This document shows, piece after piece, positions 1 through 8,412 of a stretch of 64,000 bases of DNA. Where the stretch lies: positions 163,098-227,097 of the forward strand of contig NZ_WIXL01000005.1 in the NCBI RefSeq assembly GCF_010993955.1, given 5' to 3'. Position numbers and translations under genes: made by a program. The notes beneath the pieces were generated by a model. That model did not search any database. It was not told the DNA's origin and saw nothing but the letters and a program-made list of their open reading frames with translations. This DNA comes from Oceanobacillus halotolerans (GTDB lineage Bacteria > Bacillota > Bacilli > Bacillales > Amphibacillaceae). Within the stretch, counting starts at the first letter, position 1, and every line of letters starts with the position of its first letter.

Positions 1-121
1 AATAGGTTTACGCCTTTCTACCACAAAACATCAAACCTTTCCTTCAATTGGCATTCTTTTAATGGGAATAATCTCGTTGAGTAGGAACATTTTTTATTTT
101 CCTCGTTACTAATAATGCCTA

Positions 122-396
122 TAAGAGGATGTTCAAAAAGTGCAGTAAAAGTGACACATCTAATTTCTTCGTTGGCTTACTTTTTCGCTCCTTGGAAAAG
201 AATTACACTTTTCCTGCGTGCGATGTAGATTCTAGGGAGCATCCCTTGTGCCCACGTATTAATTGCACACTCCGCTACTGTGACCTTCACTAGCTCAAAC
301 TTTCGAGGCAAAGGACGTTAGCGTGAGGCGTTGCAACAGGTGCCTGAGACCTTAGCCGACTCGGTCCTTTTTATCCACCTTTTTGAACACCTACTA
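122..396. repeat. Family A intergenic repeat, copy 1 (MITE-like)
   Basis: About 275 bp with imperfect inverted ends (AGGATGTTCAAAAAG at the left, CTTTTTGAACACCT at the right). The interior (GACACATCTAATTTCTTCG, GCGTGAGGCGTTGCAACAGG, ACCTTAGCCGACTCGGTCC) recurs at 60371-60586. No protein is encoded. Inverted ends plus no coding capacity suggest a non-autonomous mobile element. Bases 1-121 and 397-500 show no gene. Confidence 0.65.
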
Positions 397-517
397 TAAT
401 GATAGTTTAACAAAAATTACGCCTAATTGATATGACAGACTTCTACCGACACAAAAATGTTTTTTTTAGAAAATATGCGGAATACTAAACGTAAACAACC
501 ACAAGGAGTGTTTTTTT

Positions 518-697
518 ATGTTTTGGACTATTCTTATTGGTTTGATCATTATTTTACTGCTCATTTATGTAACGAAAACAAATAAAGAGGATCCATCTAA
601 AGATGCTGATTTAACAGAAAGTGAGGTTGACTTTTTAGAAAAAGATTACCTATCACAGGGGACACGAGACGATGATGAAGATCGAAAAAAATTATAA
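518..697 (+). CDS. Small membrane protein (59 aa), unknown function
   Basis: Starts MFWTILIGLIIILLLIYVTK, so the first ~18 residues are a single membrane helix, followed by a charged, acidic tail ending DDDEDRKKL. An AAGGAG ribosome site at 503-508 sits 9 bases before the ATG, which supports real translation. The protein is probably anchored in the cytoplasmic membrane with its tail in the cytoplasm, because positive residues follow the helix. It stands alone between family A and family D repeats. I do not recognise the family; the shape is like many short uncharacterised Bacillaceae membrane proteins. Confidence 0.6.
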   Translation: MFWTILIGLIIILLLIYVTKTNKEDPSKDADLTESEVDFLEKDYLSQGTRDDDEDRKKL

Positions 698-720
698 TCA
701 TAGGTTCTCTTCGTATTTTT

Positions 721-1250
721 TGTTTTCTTAACATCACAGCTTCTATATTATGCGACATAACTGAGGCGTTAGTTTGGATCGTTTATCCGCTCTGGAAATA
801 CACTACGCTTTTTAACGGGCGGCTGTTAGGCCACATTTGTGCTCGTCGTGTTGAAAGCTATACATTGCTGCCGCACTCCTCGTTAGAAAAACTCGCATTC
901 GCTCGTCCCTTAGCGAATGTGTTCGTTTTTCTTATACTTGGGACATTAAAATTTTAGCTACGTCGAGTTTACTTCTTAGCTAAAATTTTATACTTTCCTA
1001 ACGTGCAAAAAAGACTGCTACTCGTCTTTAGGGGTCTCACCGATGCCTTTTAGACGAGCAGGGCAAGGAAAGCTGCGACAGCGAAATATCGCACGAAGTA
1101 AAAATGTCTTTCTTTTGCGAGGACGTTCTAGTGTCGGCGCCTGCCACAGGACATGACCGACGTTAGCCGACGAACCGCAGGGGGCTTCTGACACGTATCG
1201 TCGTCCGGTAGAAGACTATGTATTCTGCCTCCACTGGTAGAGATTTTCTA
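721..1250. repeat. Family D intergenic repeat, copy 1 (degenerate, split by a family B copy)
   Basis: The left part (721-880) carries the D signature CGGGCGGCTGTTAGGCC preceded by TATATTATGCG. The right part (about 1012-1090) carries GGGGTCTCACCGATGCC, which in other D copies follows soon after. A family B element at 883-1011 lies between them, so B appears to have inserted into D. The rest to 1250 is GC-richer than the surroundings and degenerate. No gene is seen. Confidence 0.5.
883..1011 (+). repeat. Family B repeat, copy 1
   Basis: About 128 bp made of two inverted-repeat modules. The first pairs GAAAAAC with GTTTTTC and GCATTCGCT with AGCGAATGT. The second pairs TAAAATTTTAGCTA with TAGCTAAAATTTTA. 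It ends CCTAACGTG followed by an A-run. Other copies are at 30522-30650, 40582-40708 and 51428-51550, with a shortened inverted one at 45341-45427. Confidence 0.75.
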
Positions 1251-1384
1251 ATTAATAATTATGTAATTATAACTCCTGAAATCATCAATTCGTGGAGTTC
1301 TTTTTCACTTTAACAAAAGATTGTTCTAAGCCCCAGAAAATGCAAGACTCTACGGGAAAAGGCACAGTCTGAAAACCCCACAGC

Positions 1385-1616
1385 AATTGCTTTTAGCTCG
1401 CGATGTCTAGCTTCGAGCGATTGACATCCTAGTGCAAATAGACATAAGGACGTGGCGTTATCATCGGCCAGCACCTACATCCTCGAGTCAATCCTCATCA
1501 CGTGCATAAGACACTACGCCGAAGCTCGGCTTAAGCTGGCAGATAAGAAAAACTTCTTTCTGCATAAGGCAACTAAGGCTTGTCGCCACTTGGCGACAAG
1601 CCAAGTTTTCTTCATT
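1385..1616 (+). repeat. Family E repeat, copy 1
   Basis: Contains TCTAGCTTCGAGCGATTGAC, GACATAAGGACGTGGCG, TCATCGGCCAGC, and a strong palindrome GGCTTGTCGCC/GGCGACAAGCC near 1578-1603. The same parts occur in reverse orientation and in the same order at 51553-51812. A 103-codon open frame crosses it but has no family resemblance and no good ribosome site. Just before it, at 1330-1380, is a short GC-rich segment resembling D-type material. Confidence 0.65.
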
Positions 1617-1662
1617 AATATTCATACTGGAAAAAGCAACAATCTTTTAGAAAACAGCCTAA

Positions 1663-1705
1663 CCATAAAACCTAATGCGTTTCGTTTTATGGAATGGGTT
1701 TTTTA
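1663..1705 (+). terminator. Possible terminator
   Basis: CCATAAAAC at 1663-1671 pairs with GTTTTATGG at 1684-1692, followed five bases later by a T-rich run. No gene ends immediately upstream, so it may be a remnant or an attenuating hairpin ahead of the lipoprotein at 1769. Confidence 0.35.
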
Positions 1706-1768
1706 TTTTATGAATTATTGTATAATTGATTATACTCATTTAAATTATACAATAGGAGCGTAATATTC

Positions 1769-2491
1769 ATGAAACGATTTATGTTAATTGGTGGGTTATT
1801 ACTATTGGTCGCTTGTTCTTCAAATGAACCATTAATTATGAAAAAGGACCAACCCACATCTGCTAATGGTGAAAAAGAACCAGAGTTGGTAGAAGAAGAA
1901 ATTGAGGAAAATGAAACGGAAGAATTTATTGAATTCTCTCTTCCAGATGAACAAGTATTGATAAATTTGAAAATGGTGCCGATAATAGCGCAATATCTAG
2001 AAGGGGTAGACGATCGGCAAAAAACGATTAAGAAGATGCAAATTGAAAAAATTAATGCATCAGAGGATCTCTATTTATTAGAGTTCTCATGTCATAATGA
2101 CCTATGCTCTTATTTAGTGCTCAATCAAAGTGAAGATAATCGAGCATATTTGGTAGCTGATTTAGCTCAAAAAGCAGAAATGAAACTGTCACCAGACAAT
2201 AACAAGCTCTTATTTCTATTTAGCCGTACAGGTACTTTGCCAATTCCAGCTACAGATATAGTTGTTGTCGATGTTGTAAATTGGGAGTTGCTACCTCTAG
2301 TGAATCAAACCGAAACAAATATCCTTTCTTATCAATGGCCCATATTAGTTGCAGAATGGATTGATAATGATACAATTTCTATTGAGCGACCAGCTGTCAC
2401 AGAACCAACACCAACACTAATCCAAGAATGGCAACAAGCTGAGCCTTACCCAACAACAACTAATCAACTACACATTAATTCAATGAAATAA
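1769..2491 (+). CDS. Putative lipoprotein (240 aa), unknown function
   Basis: The N-terminus MKRFMLIGGLLLLVACSSNE is a type II signal peptide with lipobox LVAC, so the mature protein should be lipidated at Cys16 and sit on the outer face of the membrane. A Glu-rich linker (about residues 37-55) follows. The remaining ~185 residues look like a folded extracytoplasmic domain, and no catalytic motif stands out. A TAGGAG ribosome site lies ~10 bases before the ATG. The stop is 14 bases before the nitroreductase start, so the two genes probably form one transcript. Family not recognised. Confidence 0.7.
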   Translation: MKRFMLIGGLLLLVACSSNEPLIMKKDQPTSANGEKEPELVEEEIEENETEEFIEFSLPDEQVLINLKMVPIIAQYLEGVDDRQKTIKKMQIEKINASEDLYLLEFSCHNDLCSYLVLNQSEDNRAYLVADLAQKAEMKLSPDNNKLLFLFSRTGTLPIPATDIVVVDVVNWELLPLVNQTETNILSYQWPILVAEWIDNDTISIERPAVTEPTPTLIQEWQQAEPYPTTTNQLHINSMK

Positions 2492-2505
2492 AAGGAGAAT
2501 GTTAC

Positions 2506-3252
2506 TTGAACGAAACATTACAAACAATTTTAAATCATCGATCAATCCGAAAGTTTACAAGTGAAAAACTTTCAACAGACCAATTACATACCATTGTAGG
2601 TGCAGCTCAACAAGCTTCAACTTCGAGTTATGTGATGGCATATAGTATTATAGGGATTACAGACCCACAGTTAAAAGAACAATTAGCAGAAGTTTCTGGC
2701 CAGCCTTATGTGAAAGAAAACGGTCATCTTTTTGTGTTTTGTGCAGATTTAAACCGAATTTATCAGCAAGGGTCAATAGAAGATCAAAAACAAATGGAAA
2801 CCAGTATTGAATCGACCGAACAATTTATTGTTACGACAGTTGATACCGCACTTGCAGCTCAAAATGCAGCTATCGCAGCTGAATCATTAGGGTTAGGTGT
2901 CTGTTATATCGGTAGTTTACGAAATGATATTTCCCGTGTAAACGACTTATTAGATCTACCTCAATATGTCATTCCATTATTTGGTTTAGCTGTTGGTTAT
3001 CCAGCCGAACAACCAGAACAAAAACCACGATTACCATTAGAAGTTGTGTATCATGAAAATACATATCAGCATAATGAGAAAACAGAGAAGCAACTTCAAG
3101 ATTTTAATCAAGAACTGACAGAATATTATCAGCAACGCACCAACAATAAACGAGTCGATACATGGACAAATCAAATGCTACGAAAGTATACAAATCCTAT
3201 TCGGATGGATGTATCTTCCTTTGTTCGGCAAAAACAATTAAATAAACGATAA
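2506..3252 (+). CDS. nfrA: NfrA-type NAD(P)H-dependent FMN nitroreductase/flavin reductase
   Basis: At 248 residues it is nearly the length of Bacillus NfrA (249). It begins NETLQTILNHRSIRKFT, the typical phosphate-binding RSIRKF segment of the nitroreductase family, and continues with QASTSSYVMAYSIIG, GHLFVFCADL and ESLGLGVCYIGSLRND, all NfrA-like. The family uses bound FMN to pass electrons from NAD(P)H to quinones, nitro compounds or free flavin and is linked to oxidative and thiol stress. The start codon is TTG, chosen because AAAGGAG lies just upstream and the reading frame has no better start. Cytoplasmic; probably cotranscribed with the lipoprotein gene ahead. Confidence 0.85.
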   Translation: MNETLQTILNHRSIRKFTSEKLSTDQLHTIVGAAQQASTSSYVMAYSIIGITDPQLKEQLAEVSGQPYVKENGHLFVFCADLNRIYQQGSIEDQKQMETSIESTEQFIVTTVDTALAAQNAAIAAESLGLGVCYIGSLRNDISRVNDLLDLPQYVIPLFGLAVGYPAEQPEQKPRLPLEVVYHENTYQHNEKTEKQLQDFNQELTEYYQQRTNNKRVDTWTNQMLRKYTNPIRMDVSSFVRQKQLNKR

Positions 3253-3253
3253 T

Positions 3254-3475
3254 ATAAAGTGAAACTTTAATCAGTGGGTTTTCGACGCATAGGATGTGCT
3301 TGTGCTGAGTTGTGATTGACGTGGCGTTCTTAGTCGGCCTTCATTCCCCACTGATTGTTAGTTGAACGAATCGGACACTTACTGGTAGTTGATCCCCACT
3401 TACCCAATTTGGTTTCACCTCATATGCTGAAAAAGGGGGGGCTTACTGCCAATTACATGCGGATAAGCGGATAGG
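3254..3475 (+). repeat. Family C repeat, copy 1, with extra module in its first hairpin
   Basis: Begins ATAAAGTGAAACTTTAATC and ends TTACATGCGGATAA. Hairpin 1 (AATCAGTGGG with CCCCACTGATT) has a ~60-base insert in its loop containing TTGACGTGGCGTTCTTAGTC. The conserved GTTAGTTGAACGAATCGGAC linker and the second hairpin follow. The copy fills the gap between nfrA and the convergent gene at 3516-3953. Confidence 0.75.
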
Positions 3476-3515
3476 CAAATCCATTATAGAATGGAAATGC
3501 TTGTCCTTTTCTCTT

Positions 3516-3953
3516 TTATTCAAATTGTAATATTTCAGATTCCTCTCTAACTACCTCTTCCTCTCCAACTTGAAAACGTGCTAAAAAGTGGATCTTATAC
3601 TGTCCTCTACCAGGTATACGGAATTGCTTCGTTCCTTGTGGTCGATAACTGTCTCCTGGTTCTAACATCTTTGATACATTACTCCCCGTAAAATCATGAT
3701 TTTTTTCGTCTAATGATATGGATACTAATGGTGTCCGATGCTTCACCATAACTGGACGATCCCCATTATATTCCAATGCACGATAAACCTTTATTCCATT
3801 ATGTATATTTTCCACTCTTAGATGAATACTAAAATCTCCCTGATGGTATGTCACATTTTTGCTATTCGCTAACATGACATCATTATGATAAAAAAGTAAA
3901 TATATAACAATGCCAAAAACACTAATTAAAAAGAGGATTATTCTTTTTTTCAA
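3516..3953 (-). CDS. Exported or membrane-anchored hypothetical protein (145 aa)
   Basis: The N-terminus MKKRIILFLISVFGIVIYLL is a signal anchor or uncleaved signal sequence. The rest is beta-rich with segments such as NVTYHQGDFSIHLRVENIH and PGRGQYKIHFLARFQVG, suggesting an Ig-like or beta-sandwich extracytoplasmic domain. No cysteine or obvious active-site motif is present. It is transcribed away from the spore operon that starts at 4101. I do not recognise the family, and the fold suggestion is inference only. Confidence 0.6.
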   Translation of the reverse strand: MKKRIILFLISVFGIVIYLLFYHNDVMLANSKNVTYHQGDFSIHLRVENIHNGIKVYRALEYNGDRPVMVKHRTPLVSISLDEKNHDFTGSNVSKMLEPGDSYRPQGTKQFRIPGRGQYKIHFLARFQVGEEEVVREESEILQFE

Positions 3954-4100
3954 CTTTCCCCACCCTATCCTTTTCTCTTTAATAGTATGACGATTTCATA
4001 TGTGTAAAGGTTTCAAATTATATAGGTAAAAAATAGAAAGTATATTTACACTAAAAGTTAAGACGCTAAAAATGAGTCCAAAAAATGAGGGGGAAAGTAA

Positions 4101-4307
4101 ATGACAGTATCAACCCAAGTAAAACAAACAATCGCTGGACTTAAAAGTGCTCAAGCAAGCTTTGAACAATTCGCTCTTCAAACGCAAAACAAACAAGCTA
4201 AGCAAATTTATGATAATGCCGCACAACAAACGCAACAAATCTTACAAAGTGTAGAACCACGATTACAACAAATTGAACAAGAAGAACCACAATATAAACA
4301 AATATAA
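4101..4307 (+). CDS. DUF1657 domain protein (68 aa), first gene of spoVA2mob-like operon
   Basis: The protein has the DUF1657 layout: MTVSTQVKQTIAGLKSAQAS, a Gln-rich helical centre, and the terminal EEPQYKQ. A near-identical tail is on the second DUF1657 protein at 6698-6901. DUF1657 proteins are small helical proteins of unknown biochemistry found almost only in spore formers, beside spoVA and DUF421 genes. A GAGGGGGAAAG ribosome site precedes the ATG. It opens a tightly spaced seven-gene cluster ending at 7797. In the characterised spoVA2mob operons of Bacillus the first gene is also a DUF1657 gene. No promoter is confidently visible; forespore sigma-G control would be expected. Confidence 0.85.
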   Translation: MTVSTQVKQTIAGLKSAQASFEQFALQTQNKQAKQIYDNAAQQTQQILQSVEPRLQQIEQEEPQYKQI

Positions 4308-4379
4308 TGTGAACTAAGAGGTTGGTATAGATTGCCAGCCTCTTAACAACCTCAAGTTAAAGAGAGGTGATGACTGACA

Positions 4380-4832
4380 ATGGCACGGATTTTGATGATT
4401 ACACTTATTCTTTCTGTCACTATCGGTTGTAATCCTGATTCTGGAGCAGAAGGAACAAACAATAAAAATGATGTCGAGTATACACAAGTTCGAACCAATA
4501 CATTAGATCAACAAGCTTCGAATCATATTAAAGAGAAATTAAGTGAAAATAATGAAGTAACCGCAATATATGCAGTCAATACGGCAAAAACAATTGTCGT
4601 TGCAATGGAGTTTCACCAAATAAAACAACTACAACTACCAAAATTACGAAAAAAATACACAACAAAAATAGAGGAAATGTACCCTAACCACAAAGTTGAG
4701 GTATCAACTGATCAGAAACTCATCTTTGAGCTAGAACGACTTGAAGAGAAAATTGATAAAAATGACATTTCACAAAAAAAATTAAAAAAGGAAATTAAAG
4801 ATTTAACAAAACTAATGAAAGAAAAAACATAA
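4380..4832 (+). CDS. YhcN/YlaJ-type sporulation lipoprotein
   Basis: 150 residues. The N-terminus MARILMITLILSVTIGC gives a lipobox-like IGC with the lipidated cysteine at position 17. The centre (TLDQQASNHIKEKLSENNEV, then TAIYAVNTAKTIVVAM) matches the YhcN/YlaJ spore lipoprotein domain, and the C-terminus is a Lys/Glu-rich helix likely to form a coiled coil. The start is preceded by AGAGAGGTGATG. It is the second gene of the operon, as in spoVA2mob. Its homologues are found in the spore inner membrane, and their role in germinant or DPA transport is not settled. Confidence 0.8.
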   Translation: MARILMITLILSVTIGCNPDSGAEGTNNKNDVEYTQVRTNTLDQQASNHIKEKLSENNEVTAIYAVNTAKTIVVAMEFHQIKQLQLPKLRKKYTTKIEEMYPNHKVEVSTDQKLIFELERLEEKIDKNDISQKKLKKEIKDLTKLMKEKT

Positions 4833-4848
4833 GAAAGAGTGAAGGATT

Positions 4849-5328
4849 ATGGCAGATAAAAAAAAGAAAAAGTTACCACCAGAAGCACAAAAATATCAGT
4901 CTTTTGAACAAAAGCGTGAAGTAAAGCGTCCAGTCTTGATTAATTGTATAAAAGCATTTTTTGTCGGTGGTTTTATTTGCTTTATTGGTCAATTAATATC
5001 AACTTTTTATATGTACTTTTTTGACTTCACCGAACAAACCGTTGCAAACCCTACAGTGGCAACCCTTATTTTTATCACCATGCTATTAACAGGGTTTGGT
5101 GTATATGATCGCATTGGCCAATTTGCTGGTGCAGGTTCTGCCGTTCCAGTAACAGGGTTTGGAAATGCTGTAGTTTCTGCTGCAATTGAACACCGTTCAG
5201 AAGGATTTGTCCTCGGTGTAGGTGGTAATATGTTTAAATTAGCAGGATCGGTAATCGTTTTTGGTGTTTTTTCTGCTTTTGTAATTGCGTTAATTAAGAC
5301 TATTTTGATTCAATGGGGGGGCTTATAA
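4849..5328 (+). CDS. spoVAC: Stage V sporulation protein AC
   Basis: 159 residues, the usual SpoVAC length. A charged N-terminus (DKKKKKLPPEAQKYQ) is followed by hydrophobic helices around residues 30-55, 65-85 and 120-155, with the conserved glycine-rich GAGSAVPVTGFGNAVVSAA segment between them. SpoVAC is an inner spore membrane protein reported to act as a mechanosensitive channel component for Ca-dipicolinate movement during sporulation and germination. Its stop codon overlaps the spoVAD start by one base (TAATG), showing translational coupling. The gene lies third in the operon. Confidence 0.9.
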   Translation: MADKKKKKLPPEAQKYQSFEQKREVKRPVLINCIKAFFVGGFICFIGQLISTFYMYFFDFTEQTVANPTVATLIFITMLLTGFGVYDRIGQFAGAGSAVPVTGFGNAVVSAAIEHRSEGFVLGVGGNMFKLAGSVIVFGVFSAFVIALIKTILIQWGGL

Positions 5329-6344
5329 TGCTAACAGGCCACAGCACGTGGATCTTTGAAAATAAACCAGTTATTACATCAACAGGTACAGTTGGAGGTC
5401 CCTTCGAAGCAAATGGCAATATCCCAAATGATTTTGATATCTTACATGAGGATATGTGGTTAAAACAAGACTCTTTTGAAAAGGCACACCAATTATTGAT
5501 GGAAGAAGCCTGTCAGGTGACATTAAAAAAAAGTCCAATTGACAAAGGACAAGTTGAGTTTTTTATTAGTGGGGATCTAATAAACCAAATAACTCCCTCC
5601 AATTTTGCAGCAAAAACAATGGGAATTCCTTATTTAGGCTTATTTAATGCCTGTGCTACTTCAATGGAAAGTTTAGCATTAGCTGCAATGATTATAAATG
5701 GTCAAGGTGCAAATTATATTTTGAGTGGAAGTAGCAGTCACAACGCAGCCGCCGAAAAGCAATTTCGTTATCCTACCGAATATGGTGCACAAAAGCCACC
5801 TACTGCTCAATGGACTGTAACGGGGGCTGGATGTGCATTAGTTTCCAAAAATGGGACAGGTCCTCAAGTGACATCTGCAACTATTGGCAAGGTAGTCGAT
5901 ATGGGGATAACGGACCCTTATAACATGGGGGGAGCAATGGCACCTGCTGCCGTTGATACCATTACAACACATTTAAAAGAACGAAATATAGATGCATCTT
6001 ATTATGACTTAATCATCACAGGGGATCTTGGTCATGTAGGCAGAGAAGTATCCATGGATCTATTAAAGCAAAACGGAATAAATATTAATGAAAATCAATA
6101 CGTAGATTGTGGGTTAACTATTTATCGTGAGGATCAGCCTGTCCTTGCAGGTGGGAGCGGTTCGGCATGCTCAGCAGCTGTTGTTTATGGCCACTTCTTA
6201 AATCAAATGAAAGAAGGTGCACTTAATCGAATACTTGTCGTTGCTACAGGTTCTCTACATTCTCCTTTAAGTGTACAACAAAAAGATCCTATTCCATGCA
6301 TTGCACATGCTGTATCTATTGAATCAGGGAGTGATGTTGGATGA
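5328..6344 (+). CDS. spoVAD: Stage V sporulation protein AD
   Basis: 338 residues from the chosen ATG. A GGGGGG stretch at 5315-5321 gives the ribosome site and the start overlaps the spoVAC stop. An in-frame ATG at 5313 lies inside that ribosome site and is unlikely to be used. The sequence has the thiolase/KAS-III-like SpoVAD layout: [17 protein letters not shown] carries the cysteine nucleophile position, and [19 protein letters not shown] and GGSGSACSA follow. SpoVAD binds dipicolinic acid on the spore inner membrane and is needed for its uptake. It ends in an ATGA overlap with spoVAE. Confidence 0.92.
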   Translation: MLTGHSTWIFENKPVITSTGTVGGPFEANGNIPNDFDILHEDMWLKQDSFEKAHQLLMEEACQVTLKKSPIDKGQVEFFISGDLINQITPSNFAAKTMGIPYLGLFNACATSMESLALAAMIINGQGANYILSGSSSHNAAAEKQFRYPTEYGAQKPPTAQWTVTGAGCALVSKNGTGPQVTSATIGKVVDMGITDPYNMGGAMAPAAVDTITTHLKERNIDASYYDLIITGDLGHVGREVSMDLLKQNGININENQYVDCGLTIYREDQPVLAGGSGSACSAAVVYGHFLNQMKEGALNRILVVATGSLHSPLSVQQKDPIPCIAHAVSIESGSDVG

Positions 6345-6691
6345 TTTTTTTCTGGGCATTTGTTGTCGGAGGCACTATTTGTGTCATTGGACAAATTATG
6401 CTGGATGTTTTTAAACTTTCTCCTGGACATACGTTATCCACTCTAGTCGTCGCAGGTGCGATATTAGATGGACTTGGGCTCTATGAACCATTAATTGATT
6501 TTGCTGGAGCAGGCGTAACGGTTCCAATTACAAGTTTCGGTAATTCCTTAGTTCATGGGGCGATGCAAGAAGCGGAGAAACATGGCATTATTGGTGTGGT
6601 AACAGGTATGTTTGAAGTAACAAGTGCAGGTATTTCAGCTGCTATAATCTTTGGCTTTATCGGTGCCTTAATTTTTAAACCGAAAGGATGA
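6341..6691 (+). CDS. spoVAE: Stage V sporulation protein AE (SpoVAEb type)
   Basis: 116 residues with three or four hydrophobic segments. It has the SpoVAC-like signature [20 protein letters not shown], showing that SpoVAC and SpoVAEb are related. The start overlaps the spoVAD stop (ATGA), so it is translationally coupled. This is the membrane SpoVAEb form; a soluble SpoVAEa partner is not encoded here, as expected for the spoVA2mob arrangement. It is likely part of the dipicolinate channel in the inner spore membrane. Confidence 0.9.
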   Translation: MIFFWAFVVGGTICVIGQIMLDVFKLSPGHTLSTLVVAGAILDGLGLYEPLIDFAGAGVTVPITSFGNSLVHGAMQEAEKHGIIGVVTGMFEVTSAGISAAIIFGFIGALIFKPKG

Positions 6692-6697
6692 TTCGTA

Positions 6698-6901
6698 ATG
6701 ACAGTTGGTTCCAATGTTAAAAGCTGCTATGCCAGTTTAAAAAGTATTGAAGCGAATTTGAAAACATTGAATGAACGTGCACAACATAATGAGGCAAAAA
6801 AAGTCTTTCATGAGACCGAAAGGATTATTAAAGAAATTAAATCAGATTTACAACAACAGGTTATCTTTTTATCACAAGAAGAACCTCAATATAAACAATA
6901 A
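6698..6901 (+). CDS. DUF1657 domain protein, second copy (67 aa)
   Basis: Six bases after the spoVAE stop. It resembles the 4101-4307 product end to end: MTVGSNVKSCYASLKSIEAN at the start and EEPQYKQ at the end, both with a long amphipathic helical centre. It carries one cysteine that the first copy lacks. In spoVA2mob the gene following spoVAEb is also a DUF1657 gene. Function unknown. The two copies plus the DUF1657 tail on the next gene give three DUF1657 units in one operon. Confidence 0.85.
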   Translation: MTVGSNVKSCYASLKSIEANLKTLNERAQHNEAKKVFHETERIIKEIKSDLQQQVIFLSQEEPQYKQ

Positions 6902-6939
6902 GCGTTTAAAGAGATATCATACTGGAAGGAAGGGTAACG

Positions 6940-7797
6940 ATGCCAGGATGGGTTGAAGTTATATTACGTTCAATCGCCTTGTTAATGATTTTATTCTTCA
7001 TGACGAAAGGATTAGGGAAAAAACAACTAGCACAAATGAGTATATTTGAATATATAACAGGGATTGTCTTAGGGGGAATTGTCGCCATCCATTCCTTCGA
7101 TACTGACCAACCTTTCATGCATGCAGTAATTGCATTATTACTATGGTTTATTATTCCATTTACCATAGAAAGGTTGTCATTAAAAAGTAAACGTCTACGT
7201 GATTTTACACAAGGTAAAAGTACCGTCGTCATTCAAGATGGTAAAATAATGGAAGATAATTTGAAAAAAGAAGGGTATACAACAGATGATTTATTAGAAA
7301 GTTTACGTCAAAAAGATATCTTCCAATATGCAGATGTGGAATTTGCTGTGTTAGAACCAACTGGATCACTTAGTGTACTACCCAAAAGTGAAAACAAGCC
7401 ATTAACACCAAAAGATATGGGGTTAAAAGTAGCACCAAAAAAGGAACCCCAAACCGTTATTATGGATGGAAAGGTATTGCTTGAACCATTAGCAAATCTT
7501 TCCTTAAACACTAATTGGTTAGAGGCTGAATTGGATAAGATGAATGTCAGTATTGAAAACGTATTTTTAGCACAAGCAGATACAGATGGACAACTAACAG
7601 TGGACTTGTATGATGATAAAATCGCAGTTCCAAGTCCATCTGAAAAGCCTTTGCTACTTGCAACGATGAAAAAATGTCAAGCTGATTTAGAACTTTTTGC
7701 ACTTGGTACCGAAAACCAACAGTCTAAAGCGATGTATGAAAAAAATAGCCAAAAACTACAGCAAGCAATTGATAAAATCTCACCATACTTACAATAA
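6940..7797 (+). CDS. DUF421-DUF1657 fusion membrane protein (YetF-like, '2Duf' type)
   Basis: 285 residues. Helices at about 6-24, 36-52 and 60-76 are followed by a cytoplasmic YetF/DUF421 domain with GKSTVVIQDGKIMEDNLKK and TVIMDGKVLLEPL. Residues ~237-285 (LLLATMKKCQADLELFALGT to the end) are a complete DUF1657 domain, which ordinary YetF proteins lack. The family knowledge used is that 2Duf proteins encoded in spoVA2mob are inner spore membrane proteins that raise wet-heat resistance of Bacillus spores. It is the last gene of the operon, 38 bases after the DUF1657 gene, with GGAAGGAAGGG upstream. Heat resistance of this host is inferred, not shown. Confidence 0.88.
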   Translation: MPGWVEVILRSIALLMILFFMTKGLGKKQLAQMSIFEYITGIVLGGIVAIHSFDTDQPFMHAVIALLLWFIIPFTIERLSLKSKRLRDFTQGKSTVVIQDGKIMEDNLKKEGYTTDDLLESLRQKDIFQYADVEFAVLEPTGSLSVLPKSENKPLTPKDMGLKVAPKKEPQTVIMDGKVLLEPLANLSLNTNWLEAELDKMNVSIENVFLAQADTDGQLTVDLYDDKIAVPSPSEKPLLLATMKKCQADLELFALGTENQQSKAMYEKNSQKLQQAIDKISPYLQ

Positions 7798-7878
7798 AAT
7801 ATTAAGGTTAGTTTTTCATCTTGAATTTGTCATTAATCATGTATACTACAAGAGAATACGTGAGGAGTTGCTTTTCAC

Positions 7879-8391
7879 ATGATGAAAAAACTAATCTTTT
7901 TTGTATTTCTCATTCTAGTTGCTTGTTCTTCCCCTCATAATGAAAAACAAGAAGTTACATTTATTCGAATTGTCGATGGGGACACACTAATTGCCGAGGT
8001 TGATGGGCAAGAAGAATACATACGACTATTATTGGTGGATACGCCTGAGACAAAAAAACAAGATGAAGCAGTTCAACCATTTGGACCTGAAGCCAGTAAA
8101 TTAATGGAAAACACCTTCTCCCCTAACGATACCATTGTACTCGAAAATGGAAGTAGTGAACGTGATAATTATGACCGAATCCTGGCATATGTATATACAG
8201 AAGACGGACAGATGTTCAATGAGATGTTACTTGCAAAAGGGTTAGCACGAGTTGCTTATGTTTTCCCACCAAACGATAAGTATGTGGAAAAGTTTAGGGA
8301 AATTGAAAAGAAAGCTAAAAAGAAACAAATTGGTATATGGAGTATAGAAGGTTATGTGACCGACGAGGGGTTTTCAACCACAATCTATTAA
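7879..8391 (+). CDS. Thermonuclease (SNase-like) lipoprotein
   Basis: 170 residues. The lipobox FLILVACSS makes it a surface lipoprotein, with Cys16 counted from the first Met. The mature part is an OB-fold SNase domain: VDGDTLIAEV holds the Ca-binding aspartates, YIRLLLVDTPET supplies the catalytic Arg, and RDNYDRILAYVY and EMLLAKGLARV complete the core with the second Arg and Glu motif positions. Such enzymes cut extracellular DNA and RNA using Ca2+ (YncB-like in Bacillus). Two adjacent ATGs are possible starts, both served by GAGGAG at 7862-7867. TATACT at 7842-7847 is a likely -10 box. The next gene starts 21 bases later. Confidence 0.85.
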   Translation: MMKKLIFFVFLILVACSSPHNEKQEVTFIRIVDGDTLIAEVDGQEEYIRLLLVDTPETKKQDEAVQPFGPEASKLMENTFSPNDTIVLENGSSERDNYDRILAYVYTEDGQMFNEMLLAKGLARVAYVFPPNDKYVEKFREIEKKAKKKQIGIWSIEGYVTDEGFSTTIY

Positions 8392-8412
8392 ATAAGGAGA
8401 GGAGTTTTCAAA

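Noticed and set aside
1452..1763. 103-codon open frame between repeats and the lipoprotein gene
   Set aside because: It runs through family E repeat DNA and a hairpin, has no family resemblance and no convincing ribosome site.
3254..3475. Family C elements as CRISPR or tRNA-like arrays
   Set aside because: Copies are dispersed singly over the window, lack regular spacers and do not fold as tRNAs.
5313..5327. Earlier ATG for spoVAD
   Set aside because: It lies inside the G-rich ribosome site; the ATG at 5328 overlaps the spoVAC stop in the usual coupled way.
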